Of a DNA stretch of 64,000 bases, positions 1 to 9,975 are shown piece by piece. Source of the DNA: Sedimenticola sp. (GTDB lineage: Bacteria > Pseudomonadota > Gammaproteobacteria > Chromatiales > Chromatiaceae); contig JALXAM010000002.1 of the NCBI GenBank assembly GCA_026992075.1, positions 25,996 through 89,995 on the forward strand, given 5' to 3'. Position numbers and translations under genes: made by a program. The notes beneath the pieces were generated by a model, which made no database searches, was not told the origin of the DNA, and was given only the letters and a program-made list of their open reading frames with translations. Positions within the stretch are counted from its first letter, which is position 1. Each line of letters begins with the position of its first letter.

Positions 1-396
1 TATGCGGGCATCGGTTTCGCGGTGCCGGTGGACCGGGTGAACCGGGTGGTGCCCCAGCTCATTGCCTATGGTCACTATCAGCGGCCGTCACTGGGGGTGG
101 TGGTGGATGACCGTATGAGCCGGCTGGTGAACGACAAACTGGGGGTGGAAGGAGTACTAGTGTTGCAGGTGGAGCCGGGTTCCACGGCGGCAGAGGCGGG
201 AATCCGCGGCACTCGCATTCTGGGCGAGGGCAGGCTGATTCCAGGCGACATCATACTGGAGGTGGGTGGCCGGCGGGTGCGTAATGTTTCCGAACTTCGT
301 GCAGCGCTGGAACAGCATCAGGTTGGTGACCGCATCCCGATCAAATTGTTGCGCAGCGGTGGTGAGGTGGTGGAGCTTCCGGTATTGCTCCAGTGA
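1..396 (+). CDS. C-terminal part of S1C (HtrA/DegP-like) serine protease with PDZ domain, truncated at window start
   Basis: Frame open from window start; 'YAGIGFAVPVDRVNRVVPQL..' protease end followed by a PDZ region (LGVVVDD..GVLVLQVEPGSTAAEAGIRG..GDIILEVGGRRVRNVSELRAAL). Confidence 0.85.
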   Translation, partial: YAGIGFAVPVDRVNRVVPQLIAYGHYQRPSLGVVVDDRMSRLVNDKLGVEGVLVLQVEPGSTAAEAGIRGTRILGEGRLIPGDIILEVGGRRVRNVSELRAALEQHQVGDRIPIKLLRSGGEVVELPVLLQ

Positions 397-456
397 TCCA
401 CCTTTCCTGATTTCCTTTGCCGGACCTCCCTGTCCGACAGAGGACTGGAAGCGTAT

Positions 457-2415
457 TCAGAAGATGAGGTTCATCATGGTCAGTGATACCACCAGGAAGA
501 GCAGCGTCATGATGCCCCCGGCGCGCATGAAGTCGGCCACCCGGTAACCACCGGGACCCATGATCAGGGCGTTCACCTGGTGAGTGGGAATGAGGAAGGA
601 GTTGGAGGTGGAGATGGCCACGGTGAGGGCGAACAGGGCCGGGTCGGCACCCACCCCCAGGGCGATGTTGACCGCCAAAGGCACCAGCAGCACGGTGGCG
701 CCCACGTTGGACATCACCAGGGTGAAGAAGGTGGCCAGAGCGGCGATGGCGGCTTGGATCACCCACACCGGCATGTCGCCCACCACCGAAAGGGTCTGCT
801 CGGCAATCCACTTGGCCGTGCCCGAGGTCTCCACCGCCAGGCCCAGCGGGATCAGCGAAGCGAGCAGGAAGACCGTCTTCCAGCTCACCGCGCGATAGGC
901 CTCTTCCATGCTCAGCACGCCGGCGAGCACCATGCCGATGGCGCCGGTGAGCAGGGCCACCGACAGGCGGATGTCGGTGAACAGCACCAGGAAAAGGGCG
1001 ATGGAGAAGAAGAGGATCGCCCAGCCCAGCTTGTGGGGGCGCTCCTCTTCGTGGGGATACTCGGTGGTCACCACCACGAAGTCGGGGTTCTTCTCCAATC
1101 GGGCCAGGGCATCCCAACGGGTGTGCACCACCAGGGTGTCGCCTGCCTGCAGGGGGATGTTGCGGATGTCTTCGCCTTCCCCCATGGTCTTGCCACCCCG
1201 GTGCAGGGCGATCATGGCGATGCCGTAGGTCTTACGCATCCAGACGTCCCGGGCGCTCTTGCCGATGAGATTGGAACCGGGCGGAATCACGATCTCGGCG
1301 ATCCCCGCCTTGGTGGCGGCCAGATCCTCGGCGAAGGTGCGCAAGGCGTCCCGTTTCTTCAGGCCATACTTTTCCACGAAGTGGTTCAGGTGCTCTTCCG
1401 AGGCGACGATGCCCAGTACCATGCCTGGCGCGAACTCGGTATCCCGCGCGATGGTGTTGGGCCCCACCCGGGTCTCCTGTCCCGGCTGCTTGGTGGCGAT
1501 GACACGGATGGCATAGGCGGTCTCCACGTCATCCAGTTTCTTGCCCACCAGTGGGCTGCCCTCGGGCACCACCACTTCGTACAGGTCGTAATCGATGCCG
1601 TAGACGTTGTGCAGGTAGTCCATGGTGCTGGAGGCGGTGGTGCCGCTCTTTTCCACCGGCACGGCCGGCAGCACCCAGCGCCCGGCCAGCACGAAATAGG
1701 CGATGCCGGTGAGCACCAGTACCACGCCCACGGGGGTGACCGAAAAGAGTCCCCAGGTCTCCATCTGCTGGTCCGGGGGCAGGGTCTGGTTGGAGGTGAG
1801 GATGAGGTCGTTGAGCAGGATCAGAGGGCTGGAACCCACCATGGTGACGGTACCACCCAGGATGGCGCAGAAGCCCATGGGCATGAGCAACCGGGACATG
1901 GGGATGCCGGAACGGGCCGAGATGCGGCTCACCACCGGCAGGAAGAGGGCGGCGGCCCCCACGTTCTGCATGAAGGAGGAGATGAAGCCCACGGTGCCGG
2001 AAATGATGGGAATGATGCGTTTCTCCGTGGTGCCTCCGATGCGCAGGATGAAGGCGGCCACCTTGGTCATGATGCCGGTGCGGTCCAGTCCGGCGCCGAT
2101 GATCATCACCGCGATGATGGAGATCACGGCATTACTGGAAAAACCGTCGAACAGTCGCTGGTTGTCCACCAGCCCCTTGTCCAGCCCCATGAAGGGAGCC
2201 AGCAGCTCGGTGAGCCCCAACAGCACCATGATGGAGACGGCCGCCACGTCCACCTCCACGATCTCGAAGGCGAAGAGGTAGATGGTGAGCAGAAGGATGG
2301 CGGTGACCCAGGCCACTTCGATGGAAGGCGTGAAACTGGCGAGCGTCAGCGCGGCGGCCAAAAAGACGAGAGCGGCGATCAGCTGTTTCAAGGGCAGTCT
2401 TTTTTTCTGGCTCAT
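457..2415 (-). CDS. SLC13-family anion permease with two RCK/TrkA-C domains
   Basis: Multiple TM segments and two TrkA-C-like regions (YEVVVPEGSPLVGKKLDDVE; EIVIPPGSNLIGKSARDVWMRKTYG); start chosen at MSQKKRLPLKQ inside the longer ORF. Confidence 0.85.
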   Translation of the reverse strand: MSQKKRLPLKQLIAALVFLAAALTLASFTPSIEVAWVTAILLLTIYLFAFEIVEVDVAAVSIMVLLGLTELLAPFMGLDKGLVDNQRLFDGFSSNAVISIIAVMIIGAGLDRTGIMTKVAAFILRIGGTTEKRIIPIISGTVGFISSFMQNVGAAALFLPVVSRISARSGIPMSRLLMPMGFCAILGGTVTMVGSSPLILLNDLILTSNQTLPPDQQMETWGLFSVTPVGVVLVLTGIAYFVLAGRWVLPAVPVEKSGTTASSTMDYLHNVYGIDYDLYEVVVPEGSPLVGKKLDDVETAYAIRVIATKQPGQETRVGPNTIARDTEFAPGMVLGIVASEEHLNHFVEKYGLKKRDALRTFAEDLAATKAGIAEIVIPPGSNLIGKSARDVWMRKTYGIAMIALHRGGKTMGEGEDIRNIPLQAGDTLVVHTRWDALARLEKNPDFVVVTTEYPHEEERPHKLGWAILFFSIALFLVLFTDIRLSVALLTGAIGMVLAGVLSMEEAYRAVSWKTVFLLASLIPLGLAVETSGTAKWIAEQTLSVVGDMPVWVIQAAIAALATFFTLVMSNVGATVLLVPLAVNIALGVGADPALFALTVAISTSNSFLIPTHQVNALIMGPGGYRVADFMRAGGIMTLLFLVVSLTMMNLIF

Positions 2416-2706
2416 GGTGCTATCGGTTTTGCCAACGGGAGCGCAGATTGTAATTTCGTTGTGCCTACTTTTCGAGGGGTAATGGTGCAAATTTCGGGGA
2501 AGAACGCCATGATGGCTTTGGTTATCGGCTCCATCGGAGGGAAAAACTTCACGAGCCACAGTCCATGTGGAGCATCTTCGGATACCCTTCCGTCGACACG
2601 AGGTCTGGCCTGGGGGGTTGGCAGCAAGAGGTGACAGCGGCTACCGTTCGCTGGGCGGGTGTTCCGCTCATCCTCGTGAAACCGGGCATAAGAAAGAGAA
2701 AAAATC

Positions 2707-3015
2707 ATGACTTATGAAGAGTTTCTAGAATCCATATCAGGAAAGGCGCCCCCGGATCAGCTGGATCCCTGGCTCACTGCGTTATGGTATGAACGCAAAG
2801 GTGATTGGGACCGGGCGCATCGTATCGTTCAGGAATTGCCCGATCGCAAAGCAGCCCGCATTCATGCCTACCTGCATCGGGTGGAAGGGGATCTCTGGAA
2901 TTCCCGTTACTGGCATCGCCAAGCAGGCACCAGTTTGCCTGAGCATCTCGATGAAGAGGAGGAGTGGGAAATGCTGGTCACCGCCTTGCTGATCGGCGAG
3001 CCGATCACGCCATGA
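2707..3015 (+). CDS. Small conserved hypothetical protein (102 aa)
   Basis: ORF with WYERKGDWDRAHRIVQEL..HAYLHRVEGDLWNSRYWHRQAG pattern; no assigned function. Confidence 0.7.
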   Translation: MTYEEFLESISGKAPPDQLDPWLTALWYERKGDWDRAHRIVQELPDRKAARIHAYLHRVEGDLWNSRYWHRQAGTSLPEHLDEEEEWEMLVTALLIGEPITP

Positions 3016-3190
3016 GGGACTTGTTTCCGGGTCGGCTCTGAGCTCATGTCCCCCCATGCATCCGGGTGGGAGGGACGGAGAGCGCGCCGCCACGTCGGAA
3101 TGGCGTACCTCGCAGCAAGGAAATTTTCATGAGTATCTTGCATAATATGCGCCTTTTGAGCATGCCGGCTCCAGCCGGAAACAAGGTGTC

Positions 3191-3685
3191 ATGAAACCAT
3201 TGGTAGGCGTCATCATGGGCTCCAGCTCCGACTGGGAGACCATGCGTCATTGCGCGCAGACCCTCGAGGGGCTCGGCATACCTTTCGAAAAGGAGGTGGT
3301 CTCGGCCCACCGCACTCCTGACAAGTTGTTCGACTATGCAAGCACCGCTCGGGAGCGCGGCCTCCAGGTGATCATCGCCGGAGCTGGAGGGGCTGCTCAC
3401 CTGCCTGGCATGGTGGCCGCCAAGACTTCGTTGCCGGTGCTGGGCGTGCCGGTTCAGTCGAAGGCGCTCAACGGCATGGACTCGCTGCTTTCCATCGTGC
3501 AGATGCCGGCGGGTATTCCAGTGGGCACTCTGGCCATCGGTCGGGCCGGCGCCGTGAATGCCGCCCTGCTGGCCGCAGCGATTCTCGCCAACCACCATCC
3601 TGAGGTGCGGGAGGCGCTGGAGGCCTGGCGCCGGCGGCAGACGGAAACCGTGTTGGCCAATCCGGACCCTGCCGCCGGATTATGA
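3191..3685 (+). CDS. purE: 5-(carboxyamino)imidazole ribonucleotide mutase
   Basis: [16 protein letters not shown]...[13 protein letters not shown]...[13 protein letters not shown] hallmark PurE motifs; followed by purK. Confidence 0.97.
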   Translation: MKPLVGVIMGSSSDWETMRHCAQTLEGLGIPFEKEVVSAHRTPDKLFDYASTARERGLQVIIAGAGGAAHLPGMVAAKTSLPVLGVPVQSKALNGMDSLLSIVQMPAGIPVGTLAIGRAGAVNAALLAAAILANHHPEVREALEAWRRRQTETVLANPDPAAGL

Positions 3686-4782
3686 GGATCGGTATCCTCG
3701 GCGGTGGGCAGCTGGCGCGCATGCTGGCGCTGGCCGGTTATCCCCTCGGTTTCCAGTTCACCGTGTTGGATCCGTCCGGTGAAGCCTGCGCCCGACCGCT
3801 GTCAGACTTTTTGCTGGCGGATTACGGAGACCCCGGAGCACTGGACTCATTGGCCACCCAAACCGACCTGGTGACCTACGAATTCGAGAATGTGCCAGCG
3901 GAGGCGGTCACCCGGCTGGATGCTCATACCCATGTCTTTCCCCCACCACGAGCCTTGGCTACTGCTCGTGACCGCCTGCCGGAAAAACGGCTTTTCCGTC
4001 AGCTGGGCATTGAGACCGCTCCCTTTGCACCAGTGGCTACGGAGGAGGAGCTGGCCACCGCGGTGGCCGAAGTGGGGTTGCCAGCGATTCTGAAGACCCG
4101 AACCCTGGGCTACGACGGCAAGGGTCAGGTGGTGTTGCGACCCGGTGACGATCCTCGGGAAGCCTGGTCCCGGATAGGGCGGGTGCCCGCCATCCTGGAA
4201 GGCCTGGTGGAGTTCGAGCGGGAGGTTTCCCTGGTCTGTGTGCGGGGACGCAGAGGAGAATCGCGTTTCTACCCCCTGTCCGAGAATCGTCACCGGGAGG
4301 GGATTCTGCGTTTTTCGAGGAGTCTTCATGAGGATCCTTTGCAGCCACTGGCGGAGGACTATGCCCGCCGGTTGCTGGAACGGCTCGATTATGTGGGCGT
4401 GCTCGCCATCGAATTCTTTCAGCGGCAGGAGCGCCTGCTGGCCAACGAGATGGCACCACGGGTGCACAACTCGGGCCATTGGACCATCGAGGGGGCGGTC
4501 ACCAGCCAGTTCGAGAACCATTTGCGTGCGGTGGCAGGAATGCCCTTGGGCGACACTTCGGCCCGTGGGCATGCTGCGATGATCAATCTGATCGGAGAAA
4601 TTCCCCGCAGGGACGCGCTGCTCGCCGTTCCGGGGCTGCATCTGCACCTCTATGGCAAGTCGCCCCGGCCGGGACGCAAGCTTGGGCACCTCACGCTGGT
4701 GGAGGAAGATCCCCGCCAGCTCAAAGAGAGGTTGCAACGGCTGGCGCGGGTGGTGCCTGGCCTGGAGGAGGATCTTCCGTGA
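3682..4782 (+). CDS. purK: 5-(carboxyamino)imidazole ribonucleotide synthase
   Basis: [18 protein letters not shown]..., ATP-grasp; 4-nt overlap with purE. Confidence 0.97.
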   Translation: MRIGILGGGQLARMLALAGYPLGFQFTVLDPSGEACARPLSDFLLADYGDPGALDSLATQTDLVTYEFENVPAEAVTRLDAHTHVFPPPRALATARDRLPEKRLFRQLGIETAPFAPVATEEELATAVAEVGLPAILKTRTLGYDGKGQVVLRPGDDPREAWSRIGRVPAILEGLVEFEREVSLVCVRGRRGESRFYPLSENRHREGILRFSRSLHEDPLQPLAEDYARRLLERLDYVGVLAIEFFQRQERLLANEMAPRVHNSGHWTIEGAVTSQFENHLRAVAGMPLGDTSARGHAAMINLIGEIPRRDALLAVPGLHLHLYGKSPRPGRKLGHLTLVEEDPRQLKERLQRLARVVPGLEEDLP

Positions 4783-5759
4783 CCGCTTTCGTGGCTGCCC
4801 TGATCGCAGGCCTGGCGCTACTGGCCTGGAGCGCCGACCGCTTCGTGGAGGGGGCCGCCGGATTGGCCCGTGCCTTGGGGGTTTCCACTTTGATCATCGG
4901 TCTCACCGTAGTCTCTTTCGGTACTTCGGCGCCAGAGATGCTGGTTTCGGCAGTGGCCGCCTGGCAGGGCAACAGTGGTATCGCCCTGGGCAATGCCATC
5001 GGCTCCAATATCACCAACATGGGGCTGGTACTGGGAACCACCGCGCTCTTGGTGCCGCTATGCGTCCATTCGAGCACGCTCAACCGGGAGTTCCCGCTCA
5101 TGCTCATCGTCATGCTGGCCACCATGGCACTGCTTTGGAACGGTGTACTGGGCCGGATCGACGGCTTGCTCCTGCTGGCTGGAATGGTCGGGCTGGTGGC
5201 CTGGACCGTGCACCTGGCGCGCAGCTCCCCACCGGACGACCCGTTGGTCGTGGAGTATGGTGAGGAGATTCCCAAGGAGATGCCAGTGGGCAAGGCCTGG
5301 CTTCTGCTGACCCTGGGCCTTCTGTTGCTGCTGTTCAGCTCCAAACTGCTGGTCTGGGGCGCCGTGGGGATCGCCCAGCACTTTGGTATCAGCGATCTGG
5401 TGATAGGCCTGACCATCGTTGCCATCGGTACTTCGCTACCAGAGCTGGCGGCCTCGGTGGTGGCCGCCCGCAAGGGAGAAGACGACATCGCCGTGGGCAA
5501 CATCATTGGTTCCAACCTGTTCAATCTCTTGGGTGTACTAGGGATCGCAGGCATCATCGGCCCTGCCGTGGTAGAGCCAGCAGTGTTGAAGCGGGATTTT
5601 CCACTCATGCTCGGGCTCTCGGTGGCGCTCTACTTGATGGCGCGGGGTTTGAGGCGTAATGGAGCGGGCACCATTGAGCGGTGGGCCGGGCTTCTGCTGG
5701 TATCGGTCTATTTCACATACCAGTTCGTGCTCTTCCACGGCATGGCAAGAGGACACTGA
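4779..5759 (+). CDS. Calcium/sodium antiporter (CaCA family, YrbG-like)
   Basis: GTG start overlapping purK stop; duplicated alpha repeats VVSFGTSAPEMLVS...GNAIGSNITNMG and IVAIGTSLPELAAS...GNIIGSNLFNLLG. Confidence 0.92.
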   Translation: MTAFVAALIAGLALLAWSADRFVEGAAGLARALGVSTLIIGLTVVSFGTSAPEMLVSAVAAWQGNSGIALGNAIGSNITNMGLVLGTTALLVPLCVHSSTLNREFPLMLIVMLATMALLWNGVLGRIDGLLLLAGMVGLVAWTVHLARSSPPDDPLVVEYGEEIPKEMPVGKAWLLLTLGLLLLLFSSKLLVWGAVGIAQHFGISDLVIGLTIVAIGTSLPELAASVVAARKGEDDIAVGNIIGSNLFNLLGVLGIAGIIGPAVVEPAVLKRDFPLMLGLSVALYLMARGLRRNGAGTIERWAGLLLVSVYFTYQFVLFHGMARGH

Positions 5760-5767
5760 GGGCTTCG

Positions 5768-5927
5768 GAAACCTCTGATTTAATCTATGAACCCGCATCT
5801 TGTCCCCCTCCGGCGCGATTACTGCGTCGAAGTTCTTGCCGATAGCCTGCTATTGGCTGCGAACTTCGCCTTGTACTCGAACCGGAGGAGAACAATCTGC
5901 TTCGTCCAGGGTTAAATCAGAGGTTTC
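5768..5927. repeat. ~160-bp imperfect palindrome with perfect 16-bp terminal inverted repeats (GAAACCTCTGATTTAA), MITE-like
   Basis: Left end 5768-5783 and right end 5912-5927 are exact reverse complements; internal ctccgg (5808-5813)/ccggag (5882-5887) and apical gccgatag/ctattggc share the same symmetry centre. Confidence 0.8.
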
Positions 5928-6073
5928 TTTGGGCGGGCCTGAACAGTACGGGCTCGCCCCGGCAACAAGAATGTGCCGGCAAAATCGATCGCGGGAAGCG
6001 ATGCTTTGCGGCGTAGCGCGCCTTATAGAAGAGCCAAGGATGACTTCAATATCGAGCTCTTAGAGGAAAAACG

Positions 6074-6583
6074 ATGAAGAAACTGGAATATGCGCTGGAG
6101 CGCCTGATATTCAACAGCCGGTGGTTGCTGGTTCCGGTCTATCTGGGGCTGGTCCTGACCATCGGGCTGCTGTTGGTGAAGTTCTTTCGGGAGTTCGTGC
6201 ATCTTGTGCCCGAGGTTTTGTATGGCCCCAATGGCACGGCCACCGTGGTGGGCGTGCTGTCGCTCATCGACGTGGCGTTGGTCTCCAACCTGTTGCTGAT
6301 CATCATTTTCGCAGGTTATGAAAACTTCGTTTCCCGCATCGATCTCTCCGAGGATACCGAGCGGCCGAACTGGATGGGCAAGGTGGATTTCAGCGATCTC
6401 AAGATCAAGCTCATCGGTTCTGTGGTGGCCATCTCCGGGATCGAGATGTTGCGGCTGTTCGTGCGTGTACAGGAGGTGGAACAGCAGGAGCTGATGTGGA
6501 AGGTGATCATCCATGTCACCCTGGTGTTTTCTGGTGTACTCTTTGCGGTCATGGACCGCATCGGCGGCAAGCACACTACCTGA
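6074..6583 (+). CDS. UPF0114 / YqhA family integral membrane protein
   Basis: KKLEYALERLIFNSRWLLVPVYLGL... typical of the YqhA family. Confidence 0.88.
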   Translation: MKKLEYALERLIFNSRWLLVPVYLGLVLTIGLLLVKFFREFVHLVPEVLYGPNGTATVVGVLSLIDVALVSNLLLIIIFAGYENFVSRIDLSEDTERPNWMGKVDFSDLKIKLIGSVVAISGIEMLRLFVRVQEVEQQELMWKVIIHVTLVFSGVLFAVMDRIGGKHTT

Positions 6584-6598
6584 AGCCGGAGCCAGCAG

Positions 6599-8017
6599 AT
6601 GTTCCGAAAAATATTAGTAGCCAACCGTGGTGAGATCGCGGTGCGCATCATCCGCGCATGTGCGGAGATGGGCATTCGCTCGGTGGCCATCTATACCGAG
6701 GCCGACCGCTACAGTCTTCACGTGAAGAAGGCGGACGAGGCCTATTCCATCGGCGAGGATCCCGTGGCCGGATATCTCAATATCCACCGCATCGTCAATC
6801 TTGCGTTGCAGACCGGTTGCGATGCAATCCATCCGGGCTATGGGTTCCTCTCCGAGAACGCGGAATTCGCTGCAGCCTGCGAGCGGCGGGGCATCATCTT
6901 CATTGGCCCCAGTGCCGAAGTGATCCGTTGCATGGGGGACAAGACCGAGGCGCGCAAGGCGATGATCCGGGCAGGGGTACCGGTGACTCCCGGCACCGAG
7001 GAGAACCTCTCCAGCCTGGAGGAGGCGCTGGAGGTGGCGGAACAGGTGGGTTATCCGGTGATGCTCAAGGCCACCTCGGGAGGGGGTGGGCGGGGGATTC
7101 GGCGCTGCGACTCCCCCGAAGAGTTGCGCCGTAACTACGAGCGGGTGATCTCTGAGGCCACTGCCGCCTTCGGTCGCGCCGAGGTATTCCTGGAGAAGGC
7201 CATCGTCAACCCACGTCACATCGAGGTGCAGGTGCTGGCCGACTGTCATGGAAACTGCATCCATCTCTATGAAAGAGATTGCTCGATCCAACGGCGTAAT
7301 CAGAAACTCATCGAGATCGCGCCTTCGCCACAGCTGGACGAAGGGCAGCGCCAATACCTGGGGGGATTGTCGGTGATCGCCGCCAAGGCCGTGAACTACT
7401 GCAGCGCAGGCACGGTGGAGTTCCTCATGGATCAGGATGGGCGGTTCTATTTCATGGAGATGAACACCCGAATCCAGGTGGAGCACACCATCACCGAAAC
7501 CATCACTGGAGTGGACATCGTGGAGGAGCAGATCCGGGTGGCGGCGGGCTTGAAGCTTCGTTTTCGCCAGCACGAGATCCAGCGTCGAGGCTACGCCATC
7601 CAGTTCCGGGTCAATGCCGAGGATCCTCAGAACAACTTCCTGCCCAGCTTCGGCCGCATCACACGCTACTATGCCCCAGGCGGCCCCGGAGTGCGCACGG
7701 ATACCGCCATCTACACCGGCTATCAGATTCCACCCTATTTCGATTCCATGATCGCCAAGGTGATCGTCTGGGCCCTGACTTGGGACGATGCATTGAATCG
7801 GGGAGAGCGGGCGCTGCGGGACATGGAGGTGCACGGAATCCGTACCACCAAGCCCTATTACGAGAACATCCTGCGACACCCGGCCATCCGCGAAGCCAAC
7901 TTCACCACCGCTTTCGTGGAGGAGAACCCGGAACTCACCGAGTACACCCAGAAACAGTGCAAGACCGACCTCGCGGCTGCCATCGCAGTGGCGGTGGCGG
8001 CGCACGCTGGGCTTTGA
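6599..8017 (+). CDS. Biotin carboxylase subunit (AccC-like; probable pyruvate carboxylase subunit A)
   Basis: MFRKILVANRGEIAVRIIRA..., KATSGGGGRGIRR, FMEMNTRIQVEHTITE; pairs with the OadA/PycB-like gene at 11678. Confidence 0.92.
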   Translation: MFRKILVANRGEIAVRIIRACAEMGIRSVAIYTEADRYSLHVKKADEAYSIGEDPVAGYLNIHRIVNLALQTGCDAIHPGYGFLSENAEFAAACERRGIIFIGPSAEVIRCMGDKTEARKAMIRAGVPVTPGTEENLSSLEEALEVAEQVGYPVMLKATSGGGGRGIRRCDSPEELRRNYERVISEATAAFGRAEVFLEKAIVNPRHIEVQVLADCHGNCIHLYERDCSIQRRNQKLIEIAPSPQLDEGQRQYLGGLSVIAAKAVNYCSAGTVEFLMDQDGRFYFMEMNTRIQVEHTITETITGVDIVEEQIRVAAGLKLRFRQHEIQRRGYAIQFRVNAEDPQNNFLPSFGRITRYYAPGGPGVRTDTAIYTGYQIPPYFDSMIAKVIVWALTWDDALNRGERALRDMEVHGIRTTKPYYENILRHPAIREANFTTAFVEENPELTEYTQKQCKTDLAAAIAVAVAAHAGL

Positions 8018-8054
8018 TCAGAGCCGAAGAGGCAGGCTCCTTCCGGTTGCTGCA

Positions 8055-9878
8055 TCAGCCACCATCGTTGACTGGTTGGCTGCTCTCTGGCTCTTGCTGC
8101 TGTTGTTCCCGCTTCCGGGGAACCGATTTGCACTCCTTGAAGATGCGGGCATCGCAGCGGCTGCAGATCTCCTTGTCCATCTTTTGGAAGATGGCGTGGA
8201 TGGCCGCGGTCTTGGACTGGAAGATGCGGCGGATACCGATTTCTTCCAGTGCGCCGCACTTGTCGAGGGCGTCCCACAACCCCTGCTTCACGTTGACCAG
8301 ATAGAGAGCACCCCCCATGGCCTTGCGCTGCTTGGCCTCGTGGACCAGTGCTTCACACCCGGAAATGTCGGTGAAGTTGATTCCCTGGCAAATGATGGCC
8401 AGGTGTTTTTGTTCCGGGTGCTGCTCCCGCAGTCGGTCGAAGGTTTCCAATACATGGCTTATGGAGCCGAAGAAGAGCGAACCGTCGATGCGCAGGATCC
8501 GCAACTGCGGGCAGTGGGGCAGCTCCGGGTCCCTGGAGAAGGCTCGATTGGGAGCCCTGGGGTCCGGGGTCAGGGTGACGATGGCTGGGCGGGAAACTTT
8601 CTCCAGGTAAAGCACCAGGGAGAGCAGGACGCCAGCGAAGATAGCGGTTTCCAGCTCCAGGAAGAGGGCGCCGAAGAAGGTGACCAGAAGGACCACGGCA
8701 TCCCTCGCATTGGCCTTGATGATGTGTTTGATCTCCTGGAACTCGATGAGGCCGTAGGCCACCATGAACAAGATACCCGCCATGGCGGCATTGGGCAGAT
8801 AGGCAGCCAGTGGCGCCACCAGCACCACGATCAGCATCAGTAGCAAGCCGGCAAAAACGGCGGCCAAAGGGGTTCGGGCACCCGCCTGGTAGTTCAGGCC
8901 GCTGCGGTTGAAGGAGCCGGTGGCCACATAGCCGGAGAAGAAGCTGCCGAAGACGTTGGACAGCCCCTGCCCGATGAATTCCTGATTGCCATCAATACGT
9001 TCCCCGGTGCGGGCGGCGAGGGAGCGACCGATGGAAACCGCTTCGGTAAGGGCGAACAGAGTGACCGCCATGGCAGAACCGGCCAACATCTTGATGGTTT
9101 CCAGGCTGAAATCGGGCGAAGAGAGCGGGGGCAGAGAATTGGGCAGGGCACCCACGGTGCGGATGCCGGTGACCTCCTGTCCGAAGACGAGGTTCAGCAG
9201 ATAACCCGCCACACTGCCGATGAGCATGGCGGCGATCATGTGGGGAAAGCGGGGAAACCACTTCTTGGTGGCGATTCCCGACAGCAGCGTGATGAGTGCC
9301 ACTGCAGTGACGAACCAGTTGATGTTGGGAATCTGCTGATAGAAGTGGTAGAGGATCTCCGGTAGATGTCCTCCCCGAGGGATCTCCACGCCAAAGAAGT
9401 TCTTGAGCTGCTTGGCACCGATGAGAATGGCCGCGCCCGCGGTGAAGCCGATCACCACCGAATGGGAAATGAAGTTCACCAGCGCGCCCATTCGTGCCAG
9501 CCCCAGGGCCAGCTCCATGATCCCGACCATGAAGGTGAGCGTGAGCGCCAGTTTGACATACTCCGCCGTGCCGGGATCGGCGTGGGCACTGAGTGCCGAG
9601 TAGAGTACGATGGAGGCCGCCGTGGTGGGACCGGAGACCAGGAAGCGGGCCGATCCGAACAGCGCGGCGATGATGGCGGGAATCATGCCGGCGTAGAGGC
9701 CGTATTCCGGAGGCATGCCGGCGATGGTGGCAAAGGCCACCCCCTGAGGAAGGACCACGATGGCACCGGTGAGGCCGGCCATCAGGTCCGCTTTCAGGTC
9801 GTTGCGTCGCACGCCGGGCAGCCATTTCATGAAGGGCATGAAACGAAGCAGAATCGGCGGCACGGTGACGGCGTTCAT
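8055..9878 (-). CDS. SulP family inorganic anion transporter with C-terminal STAS domain
   Basis: DLMAGLTGAIVVLPQGVAFATIAGMPPEYGLYAGMIP...; STAS region INFTDISGCEALVHEAKQRK. Confidence 0.93.
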   Translation of the reverse strand: MNAVTVPPILLRFMPFMKWLPGVRRNDLKADLMAGLTGAIVVLPQGVAFATIAGMPPEYGLYAGMIPAIIAALFGSARFLVSGPTTAASIVLYSALSAHADPGTAEYVKLALTLTFMVGIMELALGLARMGALVNFISHSVVIGFTAGAAILIGAKQLKNFFGVEIPRGGHLPEILYHFYQQIPNINWFVTAVALITLLSGIATKKWFPRFPHMIAAMLIGSVAGYLLNLVFGQEVTGIRTVGALPNSLPPLSSPDFSLETIKMLAGSAMAVTLFALTEAVSIGRSLAARTGERIDGNQEFIGQGLSNVFGSFFSGYVATGSFNRSGLNYQAGARTPLAAVFAGLLLMLIVVLVAPLAAYLPNAAMAGILFMVAYGLIEFQEIKHIIKANARDAVVLLVTFFGALFLELETAIFAGVLLSLVLYLEKVSRPAIVTLTPDPRAPNRAFSRDPELPHCPQLRILRIDGSLFFGSISHVLETFDRLREQHPEQKHLAIICQGINFTDISGCEALVHEAKQRKAMGGALYLVNVKQGLWDALDKCGALEEIGIRRIFQSKTAAIHAIFQKMDKEICSRCDARIFKECKSVPRKREQQQQEPESSQPVNDGG

Positions 9879-9948
9879 TCAGTGGTCCTCTGGTTGTGGC
9901 CTGGACAAAGACATGCAGAGATTTCAGAAAAACAAAAAGGAAACTCGT

Positions 9949-9975
9949 CGGGAAATCCAAGTGTTTGATTTCCCG
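9949..9975. promoter_or_regulatory. Perfect 9-bp inverted repeat (CGGGAAATC-N9-GATTTCCCG) in the AT-rich sulP/clc divergent intergenic region
   Basis: 9949-9957 and 9967-9975 are exact reverse complements; adjacent AT-rich tract. Confidence 0.5.

Noticed and set aside
580-2634. 684-aa + strand ORF (His/Gly/Gln-rich)
   Set aside because: Antisense shadow of the SLC13 permease; composition typical of high-GC opposite-strand frames
5800-6063. 87-aa ORF
   Set aside because: Lies mostly in the 160-bp palindromic element; no coding features
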